39,433 nt of DNA. Origin: Streptomyces barkulensis. GTDB taxonomy: Bacteria; Actinomycetota; Actinomycetes; Streptomycetales; Streptomycetaceae. The stretch spans positions 1 to 39,433 of the forward strand of contig NZ_PGSG01000031.1 of the NCBI RefSeq assembly GCF_002843305.1. Direction: 5' to 3'. The position numbers were made by a program, and so were the translations under genes. The stretch's first letter is position 1. Each line of letters begins with the position of its first letter. A model generated the notes under the pieces. That model was not told the DNA's origin. It did no database searches and worked only from the letters and a program-made list of their open reading frames with translations. Shown here in pieces: positions 21,611 to 29,342 of the stretch.

Positions 21611-22801
21611 ATGCCTGCCGACACAATGCCGGACACCCTGCCGGACGTACGGCCGGACGCACTGCCGGACGCACTGCCGGACGTACCGCCGGACGCACTG
21701 TCGGACGCCGGACTGGCGGTGGCCGCGGAGAAGCTGCGGATCCTCGCGGCCCGGGACGCGGCCGTGGCCGACACCTCCCGTGCGCTGACGCCCGAGGTCG
21801 TGGCGGCGCTGCGGGAGTCCGGCTTCGCCCGCCACTTCGTGTCCTCCCGGTGGGGCGGCTCCGAGGGGTCGTTCGCCGAGCTGACCCGTGCCGTGATGAC
21901 GGTCGGCGAGGGGTGCGCGGCCACCGCCTGGTGCGCCTCGCTGAGCGCCTACTCGGCCCGCTTCGCCTCGCACCTGCCCGAGGAGGGCCACCGCGCCCTG
22001 TGGGGCGCCACGCCCGACACCGTCATCGCCACCGCCCTGATGCCCGCCGGCCGGGCCACCCCCACCGAGGGCGGCTGGCGGCTGGGCGGCCGGTGGGGCT
22101 ACGTCAGCGGCGTCGACTTCGCCGACTGGGCGCTGGTGTGCGCCGCGGTGGCCGGCGGCGAGGGCCCGCCGAGGATGCGCTTCTTCGCGCTGCCCGCCGG
22201 TGACTACACGGTCGTGGAGAGCTGGGACAGCGTCGGGATGCGGGCCACCGGCAGTCACACCGTGGTGGTCGAGGACGCGTTCGTGCCCGCGCACCTGTCC
22301 TTCGACCGCACCGACATGCTCACCGGCCGCAACGCCGGCTCGCACCTGCCCTCCCACAACGTGCCCTTCCAGGCGGTGGGCGGCCTGACGTTCATCGCCC
22401 CCGTGGCCGGGGCGGCGGCCGGGGCGCTGGAGGCGTGCGCGGCGACCGTCACCGGGCGCCGGCGCAACCCGTCCAACGAGATCAAGGTGGTGCGCGCCTC
22501 CGGCCGCGTCGACGCCGCCCGGCACCTGGTGGAGCAGAACGCCGAGGTCATCGACGAGCGGGCGTTCACCCCCGCGCTGATGGCCCGCAACGAGCGGAAC
22601 GCCACGTTCGCCGCGGAGATCGTCAACGAGGCCGTCACCCTGCTGATCCGCGCCGCCGGCACCGGCGGACTGGACGAGGGGCGCCCGCTGCAGCGGTTCT
22701 GGCGGGACATCACCTCGGCGACCAGCCATGTCGCGCTCCAGTACGACACCGCCGCCCGCAAGAACTACTCGGCCGTCCTGCTCGGCCCCGAGGAGGAGTG
22801 A
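21611..22801 (+). CDS. ActVA-ORF5-like flavin-dependent monooxygenase (group D)
   Basis: This 396-residue protein has the acyl-CoA dehydrogenase fold used by two-component flavin hydroxylases (ActVA-ORF5, HsaA, HpaB-like). Family-like parts are TPEVVAALRESGFARHFVSS, TRAVMTVGEGCAATAWCASL, GWRLGGRWGYVSGVDFADWA, DSVGMRATGSHTVVVEDAFV, and a C-terminal four-helix bundle with FWRDITSATSHVALQYD. It should hydroxylate an aromatic ring or quinone using reduced flavin from the reductase at 19352. The N terminus carries seven degenerate 4-residue P-D-x-L repeats of no known use. Start ATG 21611 follows AGGAGG. Confidence 0.9.
   Translation: MPADTMPDTLPDVRPDALPDALPDVPPDALSDAGLAVAAEKLRILAARDAAVADTSRALTPEVVAALRESGFARHFVSSRWGGSEGSFAELTRAVMTVGEGCAATAWCASLSAYSARFASHLPEEGHRALWGATPDTVIATALMPAGRATPTEGGWRLGGRWGYVSGVDFADWALVCAAVAGGEGPPRMRFFALPAGDYTVVESWDSVGMRATGSHTVVVEDAFVPAHLSFDRTDMLTGRNAGSHLPSHNVPFQAVGGLTFIAPVAGAAAGALEACAATVTGRRRNPSNEIKVVRASGRVDAARHLVEQNAEVIDERAFTPALMARNERNATFAAEIVNEAVTLLIRAAGTGGLDEGRPLQRFWRDITSATSHVALQYDTAARKNYSAVLLGPEEE
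21629..21712. repeat. 12-bp tandem repeat, seven copies, within the monooxygenase N terminus
   Basis: Consensus CCGGACGCACTG; units start every 12 bases from 21629 to 21701. They encode PDTL/PDVR/PDAL repeats. Confidence 0.9.
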
Positions 22802-22916
22802 GACGGGCGGGGCCCGTGCGGGGGCGGAGCCTCCGCGGCCCCGCCGTCGCGCGCTCCGCCACACCCGCCCGCGCCCGCCGGCGCGGTCTTCCGCCCGCTC
22901 CAACGGAGGTGCCACC

Positions 22917-24248
22917 TTGTCCGTCTCACCCGTCGAATCCCCCGCCGAGCCCCTCTCCGCTCCCCTCTCCGCTCCCCTCGGGGAGTCCTCCCCCGCGGTT
23001 GCCGGGGACGCTGCCGCGGCCGGCTGCCCGGTCGCCCACGGGGGGATGGAGACCTACCCCTTCCCCGGATCGTCGTACCGGGGCCCCGACCCGCGCTACG
23101 CGGAGCTGCGCACCGAGCGGCCGGTGGTGAAGGTCCACACCGCCGGAGGCGTGGACGCCTGGCTGGTCACCCGCTACGAGGACGTGCGCGAGCTGTCGGC
23201 CGACCCCCGGCTCAGCCGCGCCCTGGCCTGCGGGCCGGGCGCGCCACGCATCGGCGGGACGATGCACACCACCCCCGAGATGATCATCTCGCTGGACTCG
23301 CCCGAGCACTCCCGGCTCCGCAAGCTGGTGGCCGGAGCGTTCACCCTGCGCCGCGTCCAGCGGATGCGGGACGGCGTCCAGCGCGTCGCCGACGAACTGC
23401 TCGACGACATGCTGGCCAAGGGCGGCACGGTCGACCTGGTCCAGCAGCTGGCGCTGCCGCTGCCGCTGACCGTCATCGGCGAGCTGCTGGGCGTGCCCTC
23501 GAAGGACCTGCGCGACTTCGAGAAGTGGGCCCGCGCGTTCGCCACCGTCGACGACCGCGCCGGCGGCGAGGAGTCGCTCAACGGCCTGGCCAAGCTGAGC
23601 GAGTACATCGTCGGGCTGATCGCCGACAAGCGGGCGGACCCGGCCGACGACATGCTCTCCGAACTGATCGCGGCCCGCGACGACGGCGACCGGCTCAGCG
23701 AGGAGGAGCTGGTCACCTTCGGCTTCACCCTGATCGGCGCCGGCTTCGACACCACCGCCAACCAGCTCGCCAACTCCGTGCTGGCCCTGCTGGCGCACCA
23801 CCGCGAGCAGTGGCTGTGGCTGGCGGAGGACCCCGGGCGCATCCCCGTGGCGGTCGACGAACTGCTGCGCCACGTCAACCTGTTCGCCACCGACACCACC
23901 GGCTTCCCGCGCATCGCCGCCGCCGACGTCGAGGTCGGCGGGGTGACGATCGCCAAGGGCGACGCGGTGCTGCTGGCGCTGGCGTCGGCCAACCGCGACG
24001 AGGCCGTCTTCGACGACCCCGACCGGCTCGACCTGGCCCGCTCCCACAACCCGCACATCTCCTTCGGCCACGGCGTCCACCACTGCCTGGGCAAGCACCT
24101 GGGCCGGATGGAGATGGAGATCGCGATCGAGGGCCTGGTGCGCCGCTTCCCCGGCCTGCGGCTGGCCGTGCCCGAGGAGGAACTGCCCTGGCACACCGGC
24201 GAGATCAACCACACCCTCACCTCCCTGCCGGTCACCTGGGGGGAGTGA
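22917..24248 (+). CDS. Cytochrome P450 monooxygenase
   Basis: This 443-residue bacterial class I P450 has the oxygen-binding I-helix GAGFDTT (274-280), the E315-x-x-R318 pair in ELLRH, and the heme loop FGHGVHHCLG with Cys390 as iron ligand. It probably oxidises a late intermediate. The start is TTG 22917, 7 bases after GGAGGT; no ATG or GTG fits better. The N terminus holds a small PLSAPLSAPL repeat. It follows the flavin monooxygenase by 115 bases on the same strand. Electrons probably come from the 2Fe-2S ferredoxin and reductase at 25881-27589. Confidence 0.95.
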   Translation: MSVSPVESPAEPLSAPLSAPLGESSPAVAGDAAAAGCPVAHGGMETYPFPGSSYRGPDPRYAELRTERPVVKVHTAGGVDAWLVTRYEDVRELSADPRLSRALACGPGAPRIGGTMHTTPEMIISLDSPEHSRLRKLVAGAFTLRRVQRMRDGVQRVADELLDDMLAKGGTVDLVQQLALPLPLTVIGELLGVPSKDLRDFEKWARAFATVDDRAGGEESLNGLAKLSEYIVGLIADKRADPADDMLSELIAARDDGDRLSEEELVTFGFTLIGAGFDTTANQLANSVLALLAHHREQWLWLAEDPGRIPVAVDELLRHVNLFATDTTGFPRIAAADVEVGGVTIAKGDAVLLALASANRDEAVFDDPDRLDLARSHNPHISFGHGVHHCLGKHLGRMEMEIAIEGLVRRFPGLRLAVPEEELPWHTGEINHTLTSLPVTWGE

Positions 24249-24295
24249 GCCCCCACGGCCGTACGGCTGCCACGGCGGCCACGGCGGATGTGACG

Positions 24296-24337
24296 GAGCC
24301 GGGCCCGGACGCTGGGATCAGCGTCCGGGCCCGGCTC
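24296..24337. terminator. Bidirectional terminator after P450 and VOC genes
   Basis: Perfect 19-bp stem (24296-24314 with 24319-24337), loop GGAT, between two convergent genes. Confidence 0.85.
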
Positions 24338-24362
24338 GTCGAATCGCCGCACGGGAGCCGTG

Positions 24363-25130
24363 TCAGCCGGCGTCGGCCACCGGGCCCATCACGGCGAAGC
24401 GCGCGCCCTGGTCGTCCGAGAGCAGGGCGGAACGGCCGAACGGGCTGTCCATGGGCTCGCGCCGGACCTCCCCGCCCAGGGAGCGGACCGTCTCCGCGGC
24501 CTTGTCGCAGTCCTCGACGGAGAAGTACACCAGCATGTGCGCCGGGAGGTCGGCGGGCTGGTACGGCCCCATCTGGAGGCGGGCCGCGACCGGCTGCGGG
24601 CTGCCGGGCAGCGAGAAGAGCTTGAAGTCGAACTCCGTGCCCTCCGAGACCTGCTGCCCCTGATAGCCCAGGACGGTCTCGTAGAAGGGGTCGACGCGCT
24701 CCTTGTCGCGCGTGTAGACCTCGGGCCAGAAGAAGGAGCCGGGCGCGCCGTGGAGGTCGAAGCCCGCGTGGCCGTCCGCCTGCCACAGGCCGAAGACGGT
24801 GCCGCCCGGGTCGGTGGCCAGCAGGCTGGTGCCCATGCCGGGCACCACCGACGGCCCGGCGACGACCCGGCCGCCGGCCTCCCCGATCCGGTCTGCGGCG
24901 CCGGCCGCGTCCGCCGAGGAGAAGTACAGGTTCCACGCGCCCGAGGCGCCCTCCGGGTCCGCGGCCAGCGCCCCCACGGTCTTCCCGTCGCGCAGCGCCA
25001 CCACGGAGGCACCGTGGCCGGTGTCGTGGTACGTCCAGCCGAACAGCTCGCCGTAGAAGCGCTTCGCCGCCTCCAGGTCGGGCACCGTCGCGTCCACCCA
25101 GCAGGGGAACCCTGCCTCGAAAGCGGTCAC
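24363..25130 (-). CDS. Two-domain VOC (glyoxalase/bleomycin-resistance-like) protein
   Basis: This 255-residue protein has two vicinal-oxygen-chelate domains: about 5-118 (CWVDATVPDLEAAKRFYGEL and LLATDPGGTVFGLWQ) and about 130-253 (EVYTRDKERVDPFYETVLGY and LSDDQGARFAVMGP). Proteins of this form act as isomerases, dioxygenases or sequestering resistance proteins. The GTG at 25130 has GGAGCGGG upstream. It is transcribed alone or after the ferredoxin operon, from which a strong hairpin (25230-25264) separates it. A self-resistance or ring-forming role is possible but cannot be told from the sequence. Confidence 0.87.
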   Translation of the reverse strand: MTAFEAGFPCWVDATVPDLEAAKRFYGELFGWTYHDTGHGASVVALRDGKTVGALAADPEGASGAWNLYFSSADAAGAADRIGEAGGRVVAGPSVVPGMGTSLLATDPGGTVFGLWQADGHAGFDLHGAPGSFFWPEVYTRDKERVDPFYETVLGYQGQQVSEGTEFDFKLFSLPGSPQPVAARLQMGPYQPADLPAHMLVYFSVEDCDKAAETVRSLGGEVRREPMDSPFGRSALLSDDQGARFAVMGPVADAG

Positions 25131-25229
25131 GTCCCGCTCCTCTCCATCACGTCGTGTCCTCGCCGTGCACGGCACGTACTGCGGTCGTCCGGACGCTATC
25201 CGCGGGCGCTCGAGCGGCGGACGAGAAGT

Positions 25230-25264
25230 GCCCGTGCCCGGCTCGCGGGGAGCCGGGCACGGGC
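25230..25264 (-). terminator. Terminator of the ferredoxin-reductase operon
   Basis: Perfect 15-bp stem (25230-25244 with 25250-25264), loop GCGGG, 66 bases after the stop of the lipocalin-like gene. Confidence 0.75.
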
Positions 25265-25330
25265 GGTGCGGTGCGGTGCGCGGTGCGCGGGGTGCGGGGT
25301 GCGGACGGTACGTGGGGCGGGGCGGCGGGC

Positions 25331-25888
25331 TCAGCCGAGCCGGGTGCCCCGCGCCGAGACCGTGACGGGGCCGAAGACGGTGCCGTCCTGCTCCAGCACG
25401 GTGAAGGCGGTGGCGGTCGTGGTGAAGGTGTCGCCCGACAGCCGGCCCAGGTGGACGGCGTGCACGGTGCCGGGGAAGACGCCCTCGGCGGGCTCCGAGG
25501 GACCGGGGTGGGTCACGTAGAAGGAGAAGGTGCTCTTGCCGCGGGCCGTCCAGTAGCCGGTTCCCGGGTACTGCGGCACACCGTTCTCGTCGGGGGTGCC
25601 GTCGGTCGTCACGGTGCGGTCGTCGTGGAAGACGAAGCGCGAGACGGCGGTGGTGGCGTCCGGGCCGGTGCCGACGGTGACGGACACCTCCCAGGCGCCG
25701 GTGATCGCCGGGCCCCGGCCGTGCGCCCGGGCCTGGTCGGAGTCGGCGGCCGTGACCAGCAGGCCGGTGAGCACCGTCAGGACCGCGAACCAGACGGCGA
25801 GTACGCGCGGCGGGACGCGCCGCCGTGTGCCGGGGGCGGAGGCGGAGTGGGCGGCGGTGGCGGGCGGGATGGTCGCTGTGTCAGGCAT
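25331..25888 (-). CDS. Membrane-anchored or secreted lipocalin-like protein, unknown function
   Basis: This 185-residue protein has a short Arg-rich cytoplasmic start, one hydrophobic segment (about 28-49, VLAVWFAVLTVLTGLLVTAA) and a beta-rich outer domain. The pattern GAWEVSVTVG followed by strands (RFVFHDDRTVTTDG, GTGYWTARGKSTFSFYVTH) is lipocalin-like (G-x-W start), which suggests binding of a hydrophobic compound. Its ATG at 25888 overlaps the ferredoxin reductase stop by 8 bases, so the two are translationally linked. An extracytoplasmic binding or protective role for the product is inference. Confidence 0.75.
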   Translation of the reverse strand: MPDTATIPPATAAHSASAPGTRRRVPPRVLAVWFAVLTVLTGLLVTAADSDQARAHGRGPAITGAWEVSVTVGTGPDATTAVSRFVFHDDRTVTTDGTPDENGVPQYPGTGYWTARGKSTFSFYVTHPGPSEPAEGVFPGTVHAVHLGRLSGDTFTTTATAFTVLEQDGTVFGPVTVSARGTRLG

Positions 25889-27266
25889 GGACTGGCCTCT
25901 CTGCGTGCTGTGCGTGCTGTGCGTGCTGTGCCGGTGGTGCGTGCTGTGCCGGTGGTGAGGGCCGCTGCTGTGCGCGGGCCCTGAGATCGAAGCCGGGGCG
26001 GGCGACGTCCTGCGGCGTCAGGTCCGTGCCCGAGGCGAGCAGGCGGCGCGAGATGCCGTGGTCGGCGGGCCGGTTGACGGACTCCACGCCGGTCAGGCGC
26101 CCGGCGCGGAAACAGAACACCGAGAAACGCCCGGCGTCCGGGTCGCCGGCGACCACCGCCTCGTCGTGGCCCGCGGTGAGTCCGGCCATCTGCAGACGCA
26201 GCCCGTACTGCTCCGACCAGAACCACGGGACCGCGGTGTACGGGCCGGTCTCGCCCAGGATGTCGGCCGCCACGCGGCGGGCCTGGTCGGAGGCGTTCTG
26301 CACCGACTCCAGGCGGATGTGCCGCCCGGTCCACGGACTGGGGAAGCGTGCGCAGTCGCCGACGGCGTACACGTCCGGATCGCTGGTGCGCAGCCGCGGG
26401 TCGACGATGACGCCGTCGCCCACCAGCAGTCCGGCGGCGGTGGCGAGTTCGACGTTGGGCAGTGCGCCGATGCCGGCCACGACCAGATCGGCCGCCAGGC
26501 GCTCGCCGCCGTCCAGCTCCACCACCCGTACGTGCCCGGGGTCCTCGGAGCCGGCGCCGCCGTGCAGCGCCACCACCTCGCGGCGCGTCAGGACGCGGAC
26601 GCCCTGCCCGCGGTGCTCGGCCGCGACGTGTTCCGAGACGGCCTCGGTGACCGCCCGGGACATGACCCGCGCGGCCGCCTCGACGACCGTGACCCGGTGG
26701 CCGAGCGTGCGGGCGGTGGCGGCCAGCTCCAGGCCGAGGAAGCCCGCGCCGACCACCACCACGTCCAGCTCCCGGCCATCGGTGAGCCGGTGGCGCAGCG
26801 CGTCGGCGTCGGCCAGGGAGCGCAGGGTCCGCACGCCCTCCAGGTCCGCCCCGGCCACGGGCAGGCGCCGCGGCCGCGAGCCGGTCGCCAGGACCAGTCG
26901 CCCGTAGGGCAGTTCACGGCCGGAGTCCAGCTCCACGGCCTTGCGGTCCCGGTCGATCCCGGCCGCCCGGTCGCCGCGGACCAGATCGATGTCGAGAGCG
27001 GAGAAGAAGTCGTCGGGCCGCAGTTCGAGGCCGGCCCGGTCCACCGTCCCCAGCAGATAGCCCTTCGACAGCGGCGGGCGCTGGTAGGGCAGCGCGGTCT
27101 CCTCCGCGACCAGCGTGATGCGGCCGGGGAAGCCGCGGGCGCGCAGCGCCGCGACGGTCTCCACGCCGCCCTGTCCCGCGCCGACGACGACCACGTCCGG
27201 CGTGCCGGGCTCCCCGGCGGTTCCTCCCGCCGTGCTCCGCGCCGTCTCCCCTGTCGCCCCGGCCAT
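25881..27266 (-). CDS. FAD-dependent ferredoxin reductase
   Basis: This 461-residue flavoprotein is of the putidaredoxin-reductase type. It has the FAD fold VVVVGAGQGGVETVAALRAR, the conserved LPYQRPPLSKGYL, the NADH fold VVVVGAGFLGLELAATARTL, and DVYAVGDCARF, followed by the C-terminal reductase domain. It passes electrons from NAD(P)H to the ferredoxin encoded next to it, presumably for the P450. The ATG at 27266 overlaps the ferredoxin stop by 1 base. The C-terminal tail (PPAQHAPPAQHAQHAQHAE) is a repeat from a 9-bp DNA array and is not expected in the family. Confidence 0.94.
   Translation of the reverse strand: MAGATGETARSTAGGTAGEPGTPDVVVVGAGQGGVETVAALRARGFPGRITLVAEETALPYQRPPLSKGYLLGTVDRAGLELRPDDFFSALDIDLVRGDRAAGIDRDRKAVELDSGRELPYGRLVLATGSRPRRLPVAGADLEGVRTLRSLADADALRHRLTDGRELDVVVVGAGFLGLELAATARTLGHRVTVVEAAARVMSRAVTEAVSEHVAAEHRGQGVRVLTRREVVALHGGAGSEDPGHVRVVELDGGERLAADLVVAGIGALPNVELATAAGLLVGDGVIVDPRLRTSDPDVYAVGDCARFPSPWTGRHIRLESVQNASDQARRVAADILGETGPYTAVPWFWSEQYGLRLQMAGLTAGHDEAVVAGDPDAGRFSVFCFRAGRLTGVESVNRPADHGISRRLLASGTDLTPQDVARPGFDLRARAQQRPSPPAQHAPPAQHAQHAQHAERPVHA
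25903..25956. repeat. 9-bp tandem repeat, six copies, in the reductase 3' end
   Basis: Units GCGTGCTGT (25903, 25912, 25921, 25939) and GCCGGTGGT (25930, 25948). They encode the Gln-His-Ala/Pro tail. Confidence 0.9.
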
Positions 27267-27589
27267 CAGCTCTGCGCCTCCGGCAGGTGCACCACCAGGC
27301 CGTCGATCTCCTCGGAGACCGGGAGCTGGCAGCTGAGGCGGCTGTTGTCGCGGCGGGGGCAGGCGGTGCCGTACAGCACCTCGTCCTCGGACTCGTGAAC
27401 CTCCGGCAGCGGCAGCGTGTTGGCCTCGTCGACGTAGACGTGGCAGGTTCCGCACTGGGCGGAGCCGCCGCACTGGGCCTCGATGCCGTCGATGTTGTTG
27501 ATCTTGGCGCCGCGCATGACCGTGTTGGGCGCCGCCACGTCGACGATGGTCTCGGTGCCGTTGGGGTGCTTGTAAGTGATCTTGGCCAT
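27266..27589 (-). CDS. 2Fe-2S ferredoxin (putidaredoxin/adrenodoxin type)
   Basis: This 107-residue ferredoxin has the vertebrate-type ligand pattern C40-x5-C46-x2-C49-x37-C87, in IEAQCGGSAQCGTC and SRLSCQLP. It carries electrons to P450s of class I. The ATG at 27589 follows GAGGAG. It is the first gene of the minus-strand operon with its reductase, and is divergent from the MFS exporter; the 198-base divergent region holds both promoters. Confidence 0.96.
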   Translation of the reverse strand: MAKITYKHPNGTETIVDVAAPNTVMRGAKINNIDGIEAQCGGSAQCGTCHVYVDEANTLPLPEVHESEDEVLYGTACPRRDNSRLSCQLPVSEEIDGLVVHLPEAQS

Positions 27590-27787
27590 GGCGCTCTCCT
27601 CGGCGAAATCGGCCGGCCGCACATCGGTAGGCAGCGAACGGTGGCAGCGGTGTCTGGGGGCGCACTGGGAGCGCGCTGGAGCGCTTCTGGAGCACGGCGT
27701 CCGAGCACGGCGGCCGGGGACCGGGCGCACGGACGGGCTCGACCGGGCCGCTACCGGCCGTCCACCCCGCCGCCGCAGCGTCGCCGC

Positions 27788-29305
27788 ATGACCACCTGGA
27801 CACCGCGCGCATCGGGCACCACCGGCAGGGACACCAGAGCGGACGGCGGGAGGGGCGGACGGCTCGGCCTCGTGCTGTTCGCCTGCTGCCTGGGGCAGTT
27901 CATGAACGTGCTCGACGCCTCGGTGGTGAACGTGGCCCTGCCCGTCATCGCGGAGGAACTGGGCTTCGAAAGACACACCCTGCAGTGGGTCAACAACGCC
28001 TACACCATCGCCGTCTGCGGCTTCCTGCTGCTCGGCGGCCGGCTCGCCGACCTGTTCGGACAGCGCCGGGTCTTCCTCTTCGGCGTCTCCCTGTTCACGC
28101 TGGCCAGCAGTGTCGGCGGGGCGGCGGACGACCCGGTCACGCTCGTGCTCGCCCGCGCCTTCCAGGGACTGGGCGCGGCCGTCATGGCCCCGGCCACCCT
28201 CACGGTGCTGGGCACCACGTTCACCGAACCCGCCGCCCGCGCCAGGGCGTTCGGGATGTGGAGCGCGGTCTCCGGAGCCGCCGGGGCGGCCGGGGTGCTG
28301 GTCGGAGGCGTGGTCACCCAGTGGTTCTCCTGGCGCTGGGTGCTGCTGATCAACGTGCCCCTGGGCCTGCTGCTGCTGGCCGCCGTGTACTGGGCCGTCC
28401 CCGGGACCGGGACGCGGCGGGACGGGCCGGGCGGAAGGAAGGGCCTGGACCTGCCGGGCGCGCTGGCCGTCACCTGCGGTCTGATGGCCACCGTCCACGG
28501 CGTCGCCGCCTCCGGCGCCCACGGCTGGGACTCACCGCGGGTCTGGGGGACGACGGCGGCCGGTGCGGCGCTGCTGGGCCTGTTCGTGCTCCACCAGGCC
28601 CGGTTCGCCCGGCACCCCCTGGTGCCGCTCGGCGTCTTCCGCAACCGGTCGCTGACCGCCGCCAACCTCGTCGCCTTCTTCGGCATCGCGGCCCTCTTCA
28701 GCACCTTCTACTTCTTCACCCTGGTCCTCCAGCAGGTGCTCGGCTACAGCCCGCTGCGCACCGGGCTGAGCTATCTGCCGATGTCCCTGGGCATCGCCCT
28801 CGGCGGCTGGGGCATCGCCCGGACGGTGCCCCGCACCGGCCCCCGGCCGGTGCTGCTGGGCGGACTGTCGCTGTCGTGCGCCGGGCTGCTGTGGCTGTCG
28901 GGGGTGGACGCCGGCTCCACCTACGCGGCCGACGTCCTCGGCCCCGCCCTGCTGCTGGGCTTCGGCATGGGCGCCGTCCTCAACGCGACGACGAACGCCG
29001 CCACCGCCGGCGTGCCCGCCCGCGACGCCGGACTGGCCTCGGGCCTGCTGAACACCACCCGCCAGCTCGGCAGCGCCGCCGGACTGGTGACCCTGGCCGC
29101 CCTCTCCACCGCCCGCGCGGACCGCGAACTCGCCGGCGGGGCGGCCCTGGAGGACGCGCTCGCCTCCGGCTACGGACTGGCCCTGACCGGCGCCGCGCTG
29201 TTCACCGCCGCGGGACTGCTGGCGGCCCTCGCCGTACCGGGCCGGGGGGCTCCGCTCCAAAGGGGCTCCGGTCCAAGGGCGCTCCAGCCGTCTTCGAGAC
29301 GGTGA
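27788..29305 (+). CDS. MFS drug exporter of the DHA2 (14-TMS) family
   Basis: This 505-residue membrane protein is an EmrB/QacA-type proton-driven exporter. It has 14 predicted helices, motif C-like GMWSAVSGAAGAAGVLVGG, motif A region GGRLADLFGQRRVF, and the typical first helix LGQFMNVLDASVVNVALPVI. It probably exports the cluster's product and gives self-resistance. Start ATG 27788. The hydrolase gene follows 37 bases later on the same strand and is probably cotranscribed. Confidence 0.95.
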   Translation: MTTWTPRASGTTGRDTRADGGRGGRLGLVLFACCLGQFMNVLDASVVNVALPVIAEELGFERHTLQWVNNAYTIAVCGFLLLGGRLADLFGQRRVFLFGVSLFTLASSVGGAADDPVTLVLARAFQGLGAAVMAPATLTVLGTTFTEPAARARAFGMWSAVSGAAGAAGVLVGGVVTQWFSWRWVLLINVPLGLLLLAAVYWAVPGTGTRRDGPGGRKGLDLPGALAVTCGLMATVHGVAASGAHGWDSPRVWGTTAAGAALLGLFVLHQARFARHPLVPLGVFRNRSLTAANLVAFFGIAALFSTFYFFTLVLQQVLGYSPLRTGLSYLPMSLGIALGGWGIARTVPRTGPRPVLLGGLSLSCAGLLWLSGVDAGSTYAADVLGPALLLGFGMGAVLNATTNAATAGVPARDAGLASGLLNTTRQLGSAAGLVTLAALSTARADRELAGGAALEDALASGYGLALTGAALFTAAGLLAALAVPGRGAPLQRGSGPRALQPSSRR

Positions 29306-29342
29306 CGGGACGCTGGCGCCCTGACGAGAACGGAGGTTTCCG

